A stretch of DNA of 13,950 nucleotides from Planctomycetaceae bacterium (GTDB lineage: Bacteria > Planctomycetota > Planctomycetia > Pirellulales > Thermoguttaceae): NCBI GenBank assembly GCA_031278315.1, contig JAITKS010000007.1:1-13950 (forward strand), read 5' to 3'. The stretch's first letter is position 1. Each line of letters starts with the position of its first letter. A model generated the notes under the pieces. It did no database searches, had not been told where the DNA came from, and saw only the letters and a program-made list of their open reading frames with translations. This document shows, piece after piece, positions 1-6,819 of the stretch. Position numbers and translations under genes: made by a program.

Positions 1-6
1 GGAATA

Positions 7-323
7 AGCTAACTATCAAGAAGTCCCGCAGGGACGATGGTTATTTCAGATTTTACCCATTCTCATATCTCAATAAAGTGTCGTCCCTGCGGGACTTGGA
101 TAAGTTATAGACGTGTGAGCCGTAAGCTAAAGCATACGGTTAATAAAGTGTCGTCCCTGCGGGACTTGGATAAGTTATAGACATGTGATCCGTAAGCTAA
201 AGCATACGGTTAATAAAGTGTCGTCCCTGCGGGACTTGGATAAGTTATAGACGTGTGAGCCGTAAGCTAAAGCATACGGTTAATAAAGTGTCGTCCCTAG
301 CGGGACTTCTTGATATTTAGCTC
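7..323. repeat. Element with inverted ends enclosing a 70-bp tandem array
   Basis: About 30 bp at the left end (about 7-37, containing ATCAAGAAGTCCCGCAGGGA) reappear as the reverse complement at about 291-323, with roughly two mismatches and one extra base. Between these ends lies the 70-bp tandem array. The outline resembles a small non-autonomous element or a REP/BIME-type cluster. No coding capacity is visible, and I did not find a clear target-site duplication, partly because the left flank is only six bases long. Confidence 0.65.
72..290. repeat. Tandem array of a 70-bp unit
   Basis: Full units begin at 72, 142 and 212, and a partial unit at 282. Each starts AATAAAGTGTCGTCCCTGCG and contains two potential hairpins. 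One is GTCCCTGCGGGAC. The other is CCGTAAGCTAAAGCATACGG, in which CCGTA pairs with TACGG and the inner GC pairs with GC. Units differ at only a few positions, for example GACGTGTGAG in units 1 and 3 against GACATGTGAT in unit 2. There are no variable spacers, so this is not a CRISPR array. Confidence 0.9.
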
Positions 324-370
324 TTGTTCGTATATTTCGGGTTTAAAAATTACAAAAATTTGAAAAACAA

Positions 371-457
371 TTATTCCACTGATATATTACCATTTTTTTT
401 ATTAACCACAGAGGACATAGAGAACACAGAGAAAGAGGATTTGGTAATTTTAGATTT
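371..457 (-). repeat. Composite dispersed repeat A, copy 1 (partial)
   Basis: CACTGATATATTAC at 377-390 is followed by an AT-rich stretch, ATTAACCACAGAG, CACAGAGAAAGAGG and GTAATTTTAG. This is the reverse complement of the block order seen at 4478-4656. It is taken as minus orientation because the best copies read TTCTCTGTG to ACTGATATATTAC on the plus strand. It sits inside the first long module; a copy with small indels follows at 635-720. Confidence 0.8.
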
Positions 458-715
458 TACCCATTCTCATATCTCAATAAAGTGTCGTCCCTGCGGGACT
501 TGGATAAGTTATAAACCTGTGATCCGTAAGCTAAAGCATACGGTTAATAAAGTGTCGTCCCTAGCGGGACTTCTTGATATTTAGCTCTTTTTCGTGTATT
601 TCGTGTTTAGAAATTACAAAAATTTGAAAAACAATTATTCCACTGATATATTCCACGATTTTTTTTATTAACCACAGAGAACACAGAGAAAGAGGATTTT
701 GTAATTTTAGATTTT
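452..715. repeat. Second, shortened tandem copy of the 70-bp-unit module
   Basis: The sequence from AGATTTTACCC at 48 restarts at 452. Here there is one full 70-bp unit (476-545) plus the partial terminal unit (from 546) instead of three plus a partial. Left-flank offset is 404 bp and right-flank offset is 264 bp; the 140-bp difference is exactly two units. The partial terminal units of both copies carry the same extra A (CCCTAGCGGG). The downstream flank, including the ACCACAGAG...CACAGAGAAAGAGG block, is also duplicated. A third start of the module is visible near 712. Confidence 0.85.
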
Positions 716-720
716 AAATT
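635..720 (-). repeat. Composite dispersed repeat A, copy 2 (partial)
   Basis: This is the 264-bp-offset duplicate of the copy at 371-457. It has CACTGATATATTCC, then ATTAACCACAGAGAACACAG and AAAGAGGAT. It differs from copy 1 by a shorter CACAGAG run and a few substitutions, so the two copies have begun to diverge since duplication. Confidence 0.8.
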
Positions 721-730
721 TTGGATTTTG

Positions 731-776
731 TGTTAATTTGTCCATTTGATTTTTGTTAATTTATCCATTTGATTCC
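731..776. repeat. 23-bp direct repeat, two copies
   Basis: TGTTAATTTGTCCATTTGAT at 731 recurs at 754 as TGTTAATTTATCCATTTGAT. The units abut with a 23-bp period and differ at one internal position. It lies between the long module and the hairpins at 780-886. No function can be read from it. Confidence 0.75.
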
Positions 777-858
777 GTGTGTGGTGAGTACACCACGCAC
801 GGCTACATTGGAGATACCCCTTCGGGGTATGATAATGATAATGATTATGATAATGTCT

Positions 859-930
859 GTAGAGACATAAGGTATTGTGTCTCTACATTTCGGTTTTATT
901 TTTTGTAACAAAAAACAAAATTTATGAGAA
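859..930 (+). repeat. Composite dispersed repeat A, 5' part with hairpin
   Basis: GTAGAGACA (859-867) and TGTCTCTAC (878-886) form a perfect 9-bp inverted repeat with a 10-nt loop. It is followed by TTTATTTTTTGTAAC, the same order as in the copies at 4506-4560 and 8110-8165. The later TCTCTGTGTTCTCTGTG block is absent, so this is a partial copy. Confidence 0.7.
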
Positions 931-1219
931 AGAAATATAACTACAAAAAATTCTGCCATATCACCATGTTGCATTTTTTAAGATGATGACTATATTGTTA
1001 CAGTATTTTTTGCTAATACTAACATAATACTTGTATGTTAAAATTCGACAGCTCAAAAGCTTTCTTAATGTCTGCTTGCCAGAACTAAAAGACGAATTAA
1101 CCTCAATCTAAAAAGGTTTTCATTCACGTATAATCAGCATAAAATACTTCTGCCTTGACAACGGAGTTATCGCAGAAAATTTTCAAAACAATAACAATAT
1201 TAACAAAACTTCAATTCAC

Positions 1220-3397
1220 ATGAATACAAAAAAATTTTTACAAATCGCCCCGCTACTAACCTCGATATTGCTCCTGCTGCCGACAATGTCTGCCGCCCTC
1301 GCACAAACCAATAACAAATCACCCAATAACACAATCGATGTGCCGGTTTACAAAAAAATTCAACCCTTGATTAAAGAAAATACTTTCCTCGTCATTTATA
1401 TCAACGCCGATAAAATTGACCTCGACAGCTTTATCAATAAATCAACAACATACGTAAAACAGTTCTCCCAAACTCTCAAACAAAAATTACAAGAACAGCC
1501 AAAAACAAAATCACCCGAACCCGAAATAACACCCGAATCCGAACCTACAACTCCAACCGACCCCAATGCTGCTCCCGCAACAACCCCGACACCAATCCCG
1601 CCTAATGCGTCACCTGACACTGAACAAAAATCGGAAACTATCTCAGAACCAAACAATACCAGTAACACCAAAACAAAATCGGAATCTGATATCACCGAAC
1701 AATCAGATGAATCACTCGAAAAAAGTTTATATCTGTTTTTTGATAATATCAGCGAAAATACACGGCAAACAATCGGAAGCACATTAAAAGATTTACGCGA
1801 TAACGGTATCAAAGAATTATATATTTTGTCAACAATGGAAATCTTACAACAATGTCAAGCAATTATTGCTGTACAAGGTAAAATAAAATTGAACCCTAAA
1901 TTAAAAACAAAATTCCAATCAAATGGAATTCATCTTTTATCTGATTCATTAAACGGATTCACTGTTTTTGCTTACGATCCAAATTCAGTTCAACTTTCAC
2001 CCAATCCAACCAACAACACAATCATCGATCCGAATAATCCACAACCCGAAAATCTAGATGATTCTGACATTAATACCCCCTCTGATAATACACTAATAAC
2101 TACACAAGATAACCCCGCAAATCCCAATCCCAATCCAAATCCCAATCGGCTGTCACCCGACGGAAATCAGACAAACACTCCTAGTAATGCCGTAATTGAT
2201 ACAATAAATAAATACGATAATGTTGTCAAAATTTTCAAGAATCTGAAAACCGCAAAACGAAGCGAAATTCAATCAGGCTTACATATTCATCGAAATGCCC
2301 CCATTCGAATTGTGTTCGCTCCGTCGTCAGGATTAAAATCATTGGCGAGTATGGCACCAATGTTTATTGCGGGAAATCCGGCATTAAAATCGAAATCTAC
2401 ACAAGATATTATCAAAACCGGTTTGCAAATTTTTAGTAAGTTACAATCTGTATCTATCGGATTCATTCCCGAAAATATTAGATTAAATTTCGCTATAGAA
2501 TTTATGAAAGAAGAAGATGCACAATCAGCATACACGTTGATCAAAAAAATATTCAACGATATTAAATCGGCACTAAACGAAAATTTCAAAGAAGAACAAG
2601 AAAACACGCCGCCCGAACAAGCCGCACATATAACTAATCTTGTAAATAAACTTCTCGATACATTCATGCCGCATTTACGAAAACATCGTATCGTGTACAG
2701 CGTAACAGAAAAAGTTATCAGCGAGACCAATAATATCTTTGCCGAAATATTCGCAATTACATTCTCGAAAATAAAACTTGAGTCAGAAAATATCGTCATG
2801 CTTAATAATGTCAAAGTGACTATTCTTGCTCTTCAAAATTATCAAGTTGTCCATAAAAATTTACCGCCGCTTTATACAGTCGATGCAGCCGGTAAACCGC
2901 TGCATAGCTGGCGCGTTTTGATTTTACCATTTTTAGACCAAAAAAATTTATACGACAAAATCAAACTCGACGAAGCATGGGATAGCGAATACAACAAACA
3001 ATTTCACAGTGCAATTGTCAATGTGTACTCAAATAAAGGAATAGGGACAAATAATAAAACAAATGAAACTTGCCGCTTGGCTGCAATTATCGATTCGCCT
3101 ATGAAAGCAGGTAAAAGCGTTGATATAACAGAAATAAGCGACGGTACTTCTAATACAGCAGCTATTGTCGAATTACGAAAACCATTTTGCTGGATGAATC
3201 CAAACACAGACATAACAATAGAAGAATTTTCAAAACCGCTGGACAATAAAGATACATTCATCGGAGGTACACAAGAAGACAATGTAATAATCGGATTTTG
3301 GGATGGTAACGTAAAAAAAATACCGCTCACAACATCTCCTGAAACACTAAAAGCTATCGCAACACCAAGAGGCGGAGAAAATATAGCTTTACCTTGA
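1220..3397 (+). CDS. Secreted DUF1559-domain protein
   Basis: This is a 725-residue protein of unknown function that is probably exported. The N-terminus has a lysine pair, a hydrophobic stretch and an AxA-type site (SAALA|Q, cleavage near residue 28). Two disordered linkers rich in Pro, Thr, Asn and Glu lie at about 92-166 and 257-324, the second containing an NPNPNPNPN run. The C-terminal 200 residues carry DUF1559 hallmarks: LQNYQVVHKNLPP near 538, SWRVLILPFLDQKNLY after it, SDGTSNTA near 640, and a closing GFWDGNVKKI...ATPRGGE. DUF1559 proteins usually start with a pilin-like methylation helix; this one has a signal peptide and a long N-terminal extension instead. No Shine-Dalgarno sequence precedes the ATG. 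A large hairpin lies 31 bp after the stop. Start and family are well supported; the role is unknown. Confidence 0.9.
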   Translation: MNTKKFLQIAPLLTSILLLLPTMSAALAQTNNKSPNNTIDVPVYKKIQPLIKENTFLVIYINADKIDLDSFINKSTTYVKQFSQTLKQKLQEQPKTKSPEPEITPESEPTTPTDPNAAPATTPTPIPPNASPDTEQKSETISEPNNTSNTKTKSESDITEQSDESLEKSLYLFFDNISENTRQTIGSTLKDLRDNGIKELYILSTMEILQQCQAIIAVQGKIKLNPKLKTKFQSNGIHLLSDSLNGFTVFAYDPNSVQLSPNPTNNTIIDPNNPQPENLDDSDINTPSDNTLITTQDNPANPNPNPNPNRLSPDGNQTNTPSNAVIDTINKYDNVVKIFKNLKTAKRSEIQSGLHIHRNAPIRIVFAPSSGLKSLASMAPMFIAGNPALKSKSTQDIIKTGLQIFSKLQSVSIGFIPENIRLNFAIEFMKEEDAQSAYTLIKKIFNDIKSALNENFKEEQENTPPEQAAHITNLVNKLLDTFMPHLRKHRIVYSVTEKVISETNNIFAEIFAITFSKIKLESENIVMLNNVKVTILALQNYQVVHKNLPPLYTVDAAGKPLHSWRVLILPFLDQKNLYDKIKLDEAWDSEYNKQFHSAIVNVYSNKGIGTNNKTNETCRLAAIIDSPMKAGKSVDITEISDGTSNTAAIVELRKPFCWMNPNTDITIEEFSKPLDNKDTFIGGTQEDNVIIGFWDGNVKKIPLTTSPETLKAIATPRGGENIALP

Positions 3398-3428
3398 AAT
3401 ATTTTAACAACTCTTTACGTATATTTTA

Positions 3429-3474
3429 GGTTTGATTCGCCTGCTTGCTCACCGCAAAGCAGACGGCTCAAACC
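3429..3474 (+). terminator. Long hairpin after the DUF1559 gene, possible terminator
   Basis: An 18-bp arm at 3429-3446 (GGTTTGATTCGCCTGCTT) pairs with 3457-3474, with about two mismatches and one G-T pair, around a 10-nt loop. Only a short TTTT follows, so intrinsic termination is uncertain. Sequence from 3470 to about 3499 recurs inverted near 9876-9905, so part of this stretch belongs to a dispersed repeat. Confidence 0.45.
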
Positions 3475-3493
3475 GAATTTTAAAGTACAATGA

Positions 3494-3520
3494 GTATATT
3501 AACGGACGGTATATTAACGG
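3494..3520. repeat. Direct repeat GTATATTAACGG upstream of the permease gene
   Basis: GTATATTAACGG occurs at 3494-3505 and again at 3509-3520, a 15-bp period, about 80 bp before the permease start codon. It could be a paired regulator site for a metal-transport gene or simply a local duplication. There is no dyad symmetry of the kind expected for a Fur or Zur box. Confidence 0.4.
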
Positions 3521-3599
3521 TGAATAGCTGCAAATTATTGTTGAGACTGAAATCTAAATTGCGAGTTGTTTTGAAGATGTCATTTTGAGGTATAGTTAG

Positions 3600-4448
3600 A
3601 TGCGGGATATATTTTGTTCGCCGATAATAATTCAAGCATTTATTATCGGCGGTTTATCGGCGGTTGCATTTGGTTTGATTGGTGTATTTATTGTTGTTCG
3701 CCGAATCGGTTATTTGGCTGGAGCGATAGCTCATTGTGCGTTTGGCGGAATCGGAATCGGAATCGGTTTACAATATATTGTAACGTTAAATTCTTTCGTA
3801 ATCTTTCGAGCATTCATCCCAGACCCAATGTTTGTTGCAATGATCGTTGCGATAATTTCAGCAATGTTGATTGGTGTCATTCGGATTGTATCAAAAGAAC
3901 GTGAAGATACTGTAATCGGTGCGATCTGGGCATCCGGAATGGCAATTGGACTTTTTCTAGTCGCAATTGTACCGAACAACAGAAATATTTCAGATTATCT
4001 TTTTGGTACAATTATTTTCAATACACGCGAAGATGTTTTCAGTGTCTTGCTGGTGAGTGTAATTGTACTCTTGGTAATGTTTCTTTTTTTTAAACGATTT
4101 GAAGCAGTTTGTTTTGATGAAGAATTTTCAAGGCTGAAAGGAGTCAACACGGCGTTTTATTTTCAGCTTTTGCTTATTTTAACAGCGATTACTGTTGTTG
4201 TATTAGTTCGAATAGTTGGAATTGTGCTTGTGATTGCAATGTTGACATTACCCGCAGCAACTGCTTGTAGATTCACAAGTAGAATTAGTTCGGCATGTAT
4301 TCTTGCTGTGATTGTTGGATTTATAAGCAACTGGATTGGACTTTTTGCAAGTGTTTTTTTTAATTTACCGCCTGGACCAACAATAGTAATTGTTGCATCT
4401 TTATTGTATTTCATATCGTTAGTAGTAACGAAATCATCAACTGCTTGA
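3600..4448 (+). CDS. ABC-3 family metal ABC transporter permease (ZnuB/MntB-like)
   Basis: This is a 282-residue, highly hydrophobic inner-membrane protein, the usual length for the permease of zinc, manganese or iron ABC importers. Family motifs are RRIGYLAGAIAHCAFGG at 34-50 (the conserved xxAHxxxxG segment), FDEEFSRLKGV at 172-182 (the cytoplasmic loop that contacts the ATPase), GIVLVIAMLTLPAATA at 207-222 and LPPGPTIVIVA at 256-266. Hydrophobicity suggests about seven or eight membrane helices. GAGG at 3587-3590, nine bases before the ATG, supports the start. No ATP-binding or solute-binding gene is adjacent, although these normally share an operon. The metal cannot be assigned from sequence. 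A hairpin made of repeat DNA begins one or two bases after the stop. Confidence 0.92.
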   Translation: MRDIFCSPIIIQAFIIGGLSAVAFGLIGVFIVVRRIGYLAGAIAHCAFGGIGIGIGLQYIVTLNSFVIFRAFIPDPMFVAMIVAIISAMLIGVIRIVSKEREDTVIGAIWASGMAIGLFLVAIVPNNRNISDYLFGTIIFNTREDVFSVLLVSVIVLLVMFLFFKRFEAVCFDEEFSRLKGVNTAFYFQLLLILTAITVVVLVRIVGIVLVIAMLTLPAATACRFTSRISSACILAVIVGFISNWIGLFASVFFNLPPGPTIVIVASLLYFISLVVTKSSTA

Positions 4449-4449
4449 G

Positions 4450-4489
4450 ACGTAATATTTCACCGAAATATTTCACCGAAATATTACGT
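4450..4489 (+). terminator. Perfect 12-bp inverted repeat abutting the permease stop codon
   Basis: ACGTAATATTTC (4450-4461) is exactly complementary to GAAATATTACGT (4478-4489) around a 16-nt loop that itself contains GAAATATTTC. There is no T-run after it, so it may be a repeat end or an mRNA-stabilising hairpin instead of an intrinsic terminator. CCGAAATATTACGTTTAT recurs at about 8083-8100, which marks it as part of composite repeat A. Confidence 0.5.
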
Positions 4490-4656
4490 TTATTCCATAA
4501 CGTAAAGACACAAGACATTGTGTCTCTACATGTCTGTTTTTATTTTTTGTAACGAAAATCTAAAATTACAAAATTATCTTTCTCTGTGTTCTCTGTGTTC
4601 TCTGCGGTTAATAAAAACAAAATAACGTTTGTTAAAAATTTTCACTGATATATTAC
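4478..4656 (+). repeat. Composite dispersed repeat A, fullest copy
   Basis: Blocks in order: GAAATATTACGTTTAT; a hairpin AGACACAA (4506-4513) / TTGTGTCT (4518-4525); TCTCTACAT; TTTATTTTTTGTAACGAAAA; AAAATTACAAAATTAT; TTCTCTGTGTTCTCTGTG; GGTTAATAAAAA; and CACTGATATATTAC (4643-4656). The same order occurs at 8081-8243, without the last block, and inverted or in part at 371-457, 635-720, 859-930, 9585-9637 and 9869-9915. It has no coding content. Confidence 0.85.
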
Positions 4657-5051
4657 AAAAAAATTAAAACCCAAATGGCAAGTTCTAAAAAGTCGATTTT
4701 TATTTACAAAATTGGACTCACAAAAATCATTGTTTGTACAAAATGATTTTCGCGATATGAAATTTTTCTTGTCATAAATTCGGATATTATTTTGAGTTAG
4801 ATTCTATCTTATAAGCTGCCCTGTTCAAAAGATGCAAAGAGGTTACAATATTGTAGTATTTTTTACGTAAATGTAACGCAAGGCAGAAAAAGTTCGAAAT
4901 GAAATCAACCACAAATTAATGTAACTGCTGTTGTTTTCTTAATTTCTATACTCTCTGTTTTCAGTATTTGTCTGATACTGAGTTTACGTAATAATTGTTA
5001 AACTGTAACAATTACTAGACTTAACCCTACTCCAACCCTAAAGGAGCAAAA
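4657..5051. other. Leader region of the glutamate-synthase-like gene
   Basis: This 395-bp AT-rich stretch separates the repeat from the next start codon and holds no gene. Two palindromes (4961-4981 and 4992-5014) and the strong ribosome binding site AAGGAG (5041-5046) are the only features I can support. The middle (4657-4960) shows no repeat I can match with certainty. CTTGTC and TCTATCTT near 4770-4810 faintly resemble a stretch near 9712-9762. Confidence 0.6.
4961..5014 (+). promoter_or_regulatory. Two palindromes upstream of the glutamate-synthase-like gene, candidate operators
   Basis: TCAGTAT (4961-4967) and ATACTGA (4975-4981) form a perfect 7-bp dyad with a 7-nt spacer. TAATTGTTA (4992-5000) and TAACAATTA (5006-5014) form a perfect 9-bp dyad with a 5-nt spacer. 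Centres are about 32 bp apart, roughly three helical turns. They lie 38 to 91 bp before the ATG, where a promoter would be expected; a weak TTGTCT at 4968 falls within the first dyad. Binding by a dimeric regulator is inference. Confidence 0.4.
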
Positions 5052-6641
5052 ATGAATTTACAAACGCCCAATAATAACGACTCAACAAGAACCAACAATC
5101 GTTCTCGTAACGTAGTACCGTGTAGCGGATTATGTTCACGTTGTATCGACGGATGCCGCGGAAATTGTGAAGTATTCAAGGCAACATTCAGAGGCCGCGA
5201 ATTAATCTATCCTGGACCATTTGGTGAAGTAACCGCCGGAGGTGATAAAAATTATCCTGTAGATTATTCTCATCTAAATATTCAAGGTTATGCGCAAGGT
5301 GCTGAAGGTATGCCGGATGGAATTATCGCTTCGCCAGATACTGCTCGATTCCCAATTGTCAATACTGAAACATCTTATGGATGGACGCAAAAAGTTAAAA
5401 TGAGCGTTCCTATTTTCACCGGTGCATTAGGTTCGACAGAAATTGCGCGAAAGAATTGGGAACATTTTGCTGTCGGTGCAGCTTTGTCGGGAGTTACAAT
5501 CGTTTGTGGTGAAAATGTTTGTGGAATCGACCCGAATTTAGAACTCAACAATAATAAGAAAGTCGCCAAAGCACCTGACATGGATCGGCGAATCGAATTG
5601 TACAAGAAATATCACAATGGACAATTCGGTGAAATTTTGATTCAAATGAATGTAGAAGACACAAATCTAGGTGTTGCTGAATATATCATCAACAAACATA
5701 AAATCGAAACTATTGAATTAAAGTGGGGACAAGGTGCAAAATGTATCGGCGGCGAAATAAAAGTAGCTCAACTTGAACGAGCTATCGAATTGCAAAAACG
5801 CGGTTATATCGTTACACCTGACCCGTCCGATCCTATTATTCAAGCGTCATTTAAAGCTGGTGCGATAAAAGAATTTGAACGTCATAGCCGGCTTGGTTTC
5901 GTTACTGAAGAAGGTTTTATGAAAGAAGTCGAAAGATTACGAGCTTTAGGTTACAAACGAATCACATTAAAGACTGGTGCTTACAGTCTTAAAGAATTAG
6001 CGATGGCAATTAAATATTGCTCTAAAGCGAAAATTGATCTTCTTACAATCGACGGAGCATCCGGCGGTACAGGAATGAGTCCTTGGCGAATGATGGAAGA
6101 ATGGGGAGTGCCGTCAATTTATTTACATAGTGCCGCTTATGAATTTGCAACGATTTTACACGCCAAAGGTGAACGAGTACCTGATTTAGCTTTCGCAGGC
6201 GGATTCAGTTCGGAAGACGGTGTTTTCAAGGCTTTAGCTTTAGGTGCGCCGTATGTTAAAGCTGTTTGCATGGGACGTGCACTGATGATTCCGGGAATGG
6301 TCGGTAAAAATATTGAACAATGGATAAAAGAGAATAATTTACCGAAATCTGTTTCCGAATTCGGAAGTAAGCCGGAAGAAATTTTTGTCAATTACGAAAA
6401 AGTAAAGAATATCGTCGGTGCAAATGAGATTCAAAATATTCCGCTCGGTGCTATTGGAATTTATAGTTACGCAGACAAAATAAAAGTAGGGCTGCAACAA
6501 CTCATGGCAGGAGCAAGAAAATTTAACGTTACGAATATTACAAGATCAGAGTTAATGTCGCTCACGGAAGAATGTACAAAAGTAACAAAAATACCTTATC
6601 TGATGGATTGCTATCGCGAAGAAGCATTAAAGATATTGTAA
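5052..6641 (+). CDS. FMN-binding glutamate-synthase-family protein, stand-alone
   Basis: This 529-residue protein corresponds to the FMN-binding synthase domain of the glutamate synthase large subunit, without the glutaminase domain or the C-terminal GXGXG domain. TIDGASGGTG near 332-341 matches the conserved DGGxGGTG substrate and flavin loop. FAGGFSSEDGVFKALALGA near 379-397 matches the phosphate-binding strand of the TIM barrel. ITLKTGAY near 305 supplies the expected lysine. The N-terminus carries Cys24, 28, 31, 35 and 39 in CSGLCSRCIDGCRGNC, which may bind an iron-sulfur cluster; the usual 3Fe-4S loop after the barrel is not seen. AAGGAG five bases before the ATG fixes the start. It may make glutamate with a separate amidotransferase, or be an oxidoreductase of other specificity; no partner is nearby. 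Confidence 0.9.
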   Translation: MNLQTPNNNDSTRTNNRSRNVVPCSGLCSRCIDGCRGNCEVFKATFRGRELIYPGPFGEVTAGGDKNYPVDYSHLNIQGYAQGAEGMPDGIIASPDTARFPIVNTETSYGWTQKVKMSVPIFTGALGSTEIARKNWEHFAVGAALSGVTIVCGENVCGIDPNLELNNNKKVAKAPDMDRRIELYKKYHNGQFGEILIQMNVEDTNLGVAEYIINKHKIETIELKWGQGAKCIGGEIKVAQLERAIELQKRGYIVTPDPSDPIIQASFKAGAIKEFERHSRLGFVTEEGFMKEVERLRALGYKRITLKTGAYSLKELAMAIKYCSKAKIDLLTIDGASGGTGMSPWRMMEEWGVPSIYLHSAAYEFATILHAKGERVPDLAFAGGFSSEDGVFKALALGAPYVKAVCMGRALMIPGMVGKNIEQWIKENNLPKSVSEFGSKPEEIFVNYEKVKNIVGANEIQNIPLGAIGIYSYADKIKVGLQQLMAGARKFNVTNITRSELMSLTEECTKVTKIPYLMDCYREEALKIL

Positions 6642-6673
6642 TTATTGGTAACAATTAAATTGATTCTGTATAG

Positions 6674-6739
6674 CCATTGGTATTGCGTTGAAATCGGACA
6701 TCGTAATGACATGAGTTCATAATAACGCAATACCAATGG
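6674..6739. terminator. Perfect 16-bp inverted repeat between convergent genes
   Basis: CCATTGGTATTGCGTT (6674-6689) is the exact complement of AACGCAATACCAATGG (6724-6739), with a 34-nt loop. It lies 33 bp after the stop of the plus-strand gene, and the hydrolase gene ends from the other side at 6969. The location suits a bidirectional terminator, but neither side has a T-run. A small mobile-element relic is an equally good reading. Confidence 0.5.
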
Positions 6740-6819
6740 ATTAAAAATCAAATAAAAAACATGAAATAAACAAAAATTCCATTGATATAGATATAGTACA
6801 AATTCCGTAAATCGTAATT

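Larger units (their letters stand above)
1..1219. other. Gene-free, repeat-dominated region upstream of the DUF1559 gene
   Basis: No convincing gene lies here. Positions 7-323 hold an inverted-ended element with a 70-bp tandem array, and 452-715 hold a shortened tandem copy of that module. A 23-bp unit occurs twice at 731-776. A UUCG-type hairpin lies at 813-830, and a GATAAT-like microsatellite at about 831-855. A partial copy of the composite dispersed repeat lies at about 859-930. From about 975 to 1219 I see no repeat and no clear promoter. A TATAAT hexamer at 1129-1134 has no good -35 partner. The short reading frames here run through repeats and are not believed. Confidence 0.75.

Noticed and set aside
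72..290. CRISPR-like regular repeats
   Set aside because: The whole 70-bp period is conserved, including what would be spacers, and there are no cas genes; it is a plain tandem repeat.
324..584. Small plus-strand open reading frame of 86 codons
   Set aside because: It runs through duplicated repeat DNA, encodes translated copies of the repeat and has no ribosome site.
756..974. Minus-strand open reading frame of 72 codons with an isoleucine run
   Set aside because: The isoleucines come from the GATAAT-like microsatellite and the rest from repeat hairpins; there is no family resemblance.
1129..1160. TATAAT at 1129-1134 and TTGACA at 1155-1160 as a promoter for the DUF1559 gene
   Set aside because: They are in the wrong order and neither has a partner at proper spacing; such hexamers are expected by chance in AT-rich DNA.
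1396..1812. Minus-strand open reading frame opposite the DUF1559 gene
   Set aside because: It is antisense to a clear coding region, and its Val/Ser/Gly-rich composition mirrors the Pro/Thr/Asn-rich linker on the other strand.
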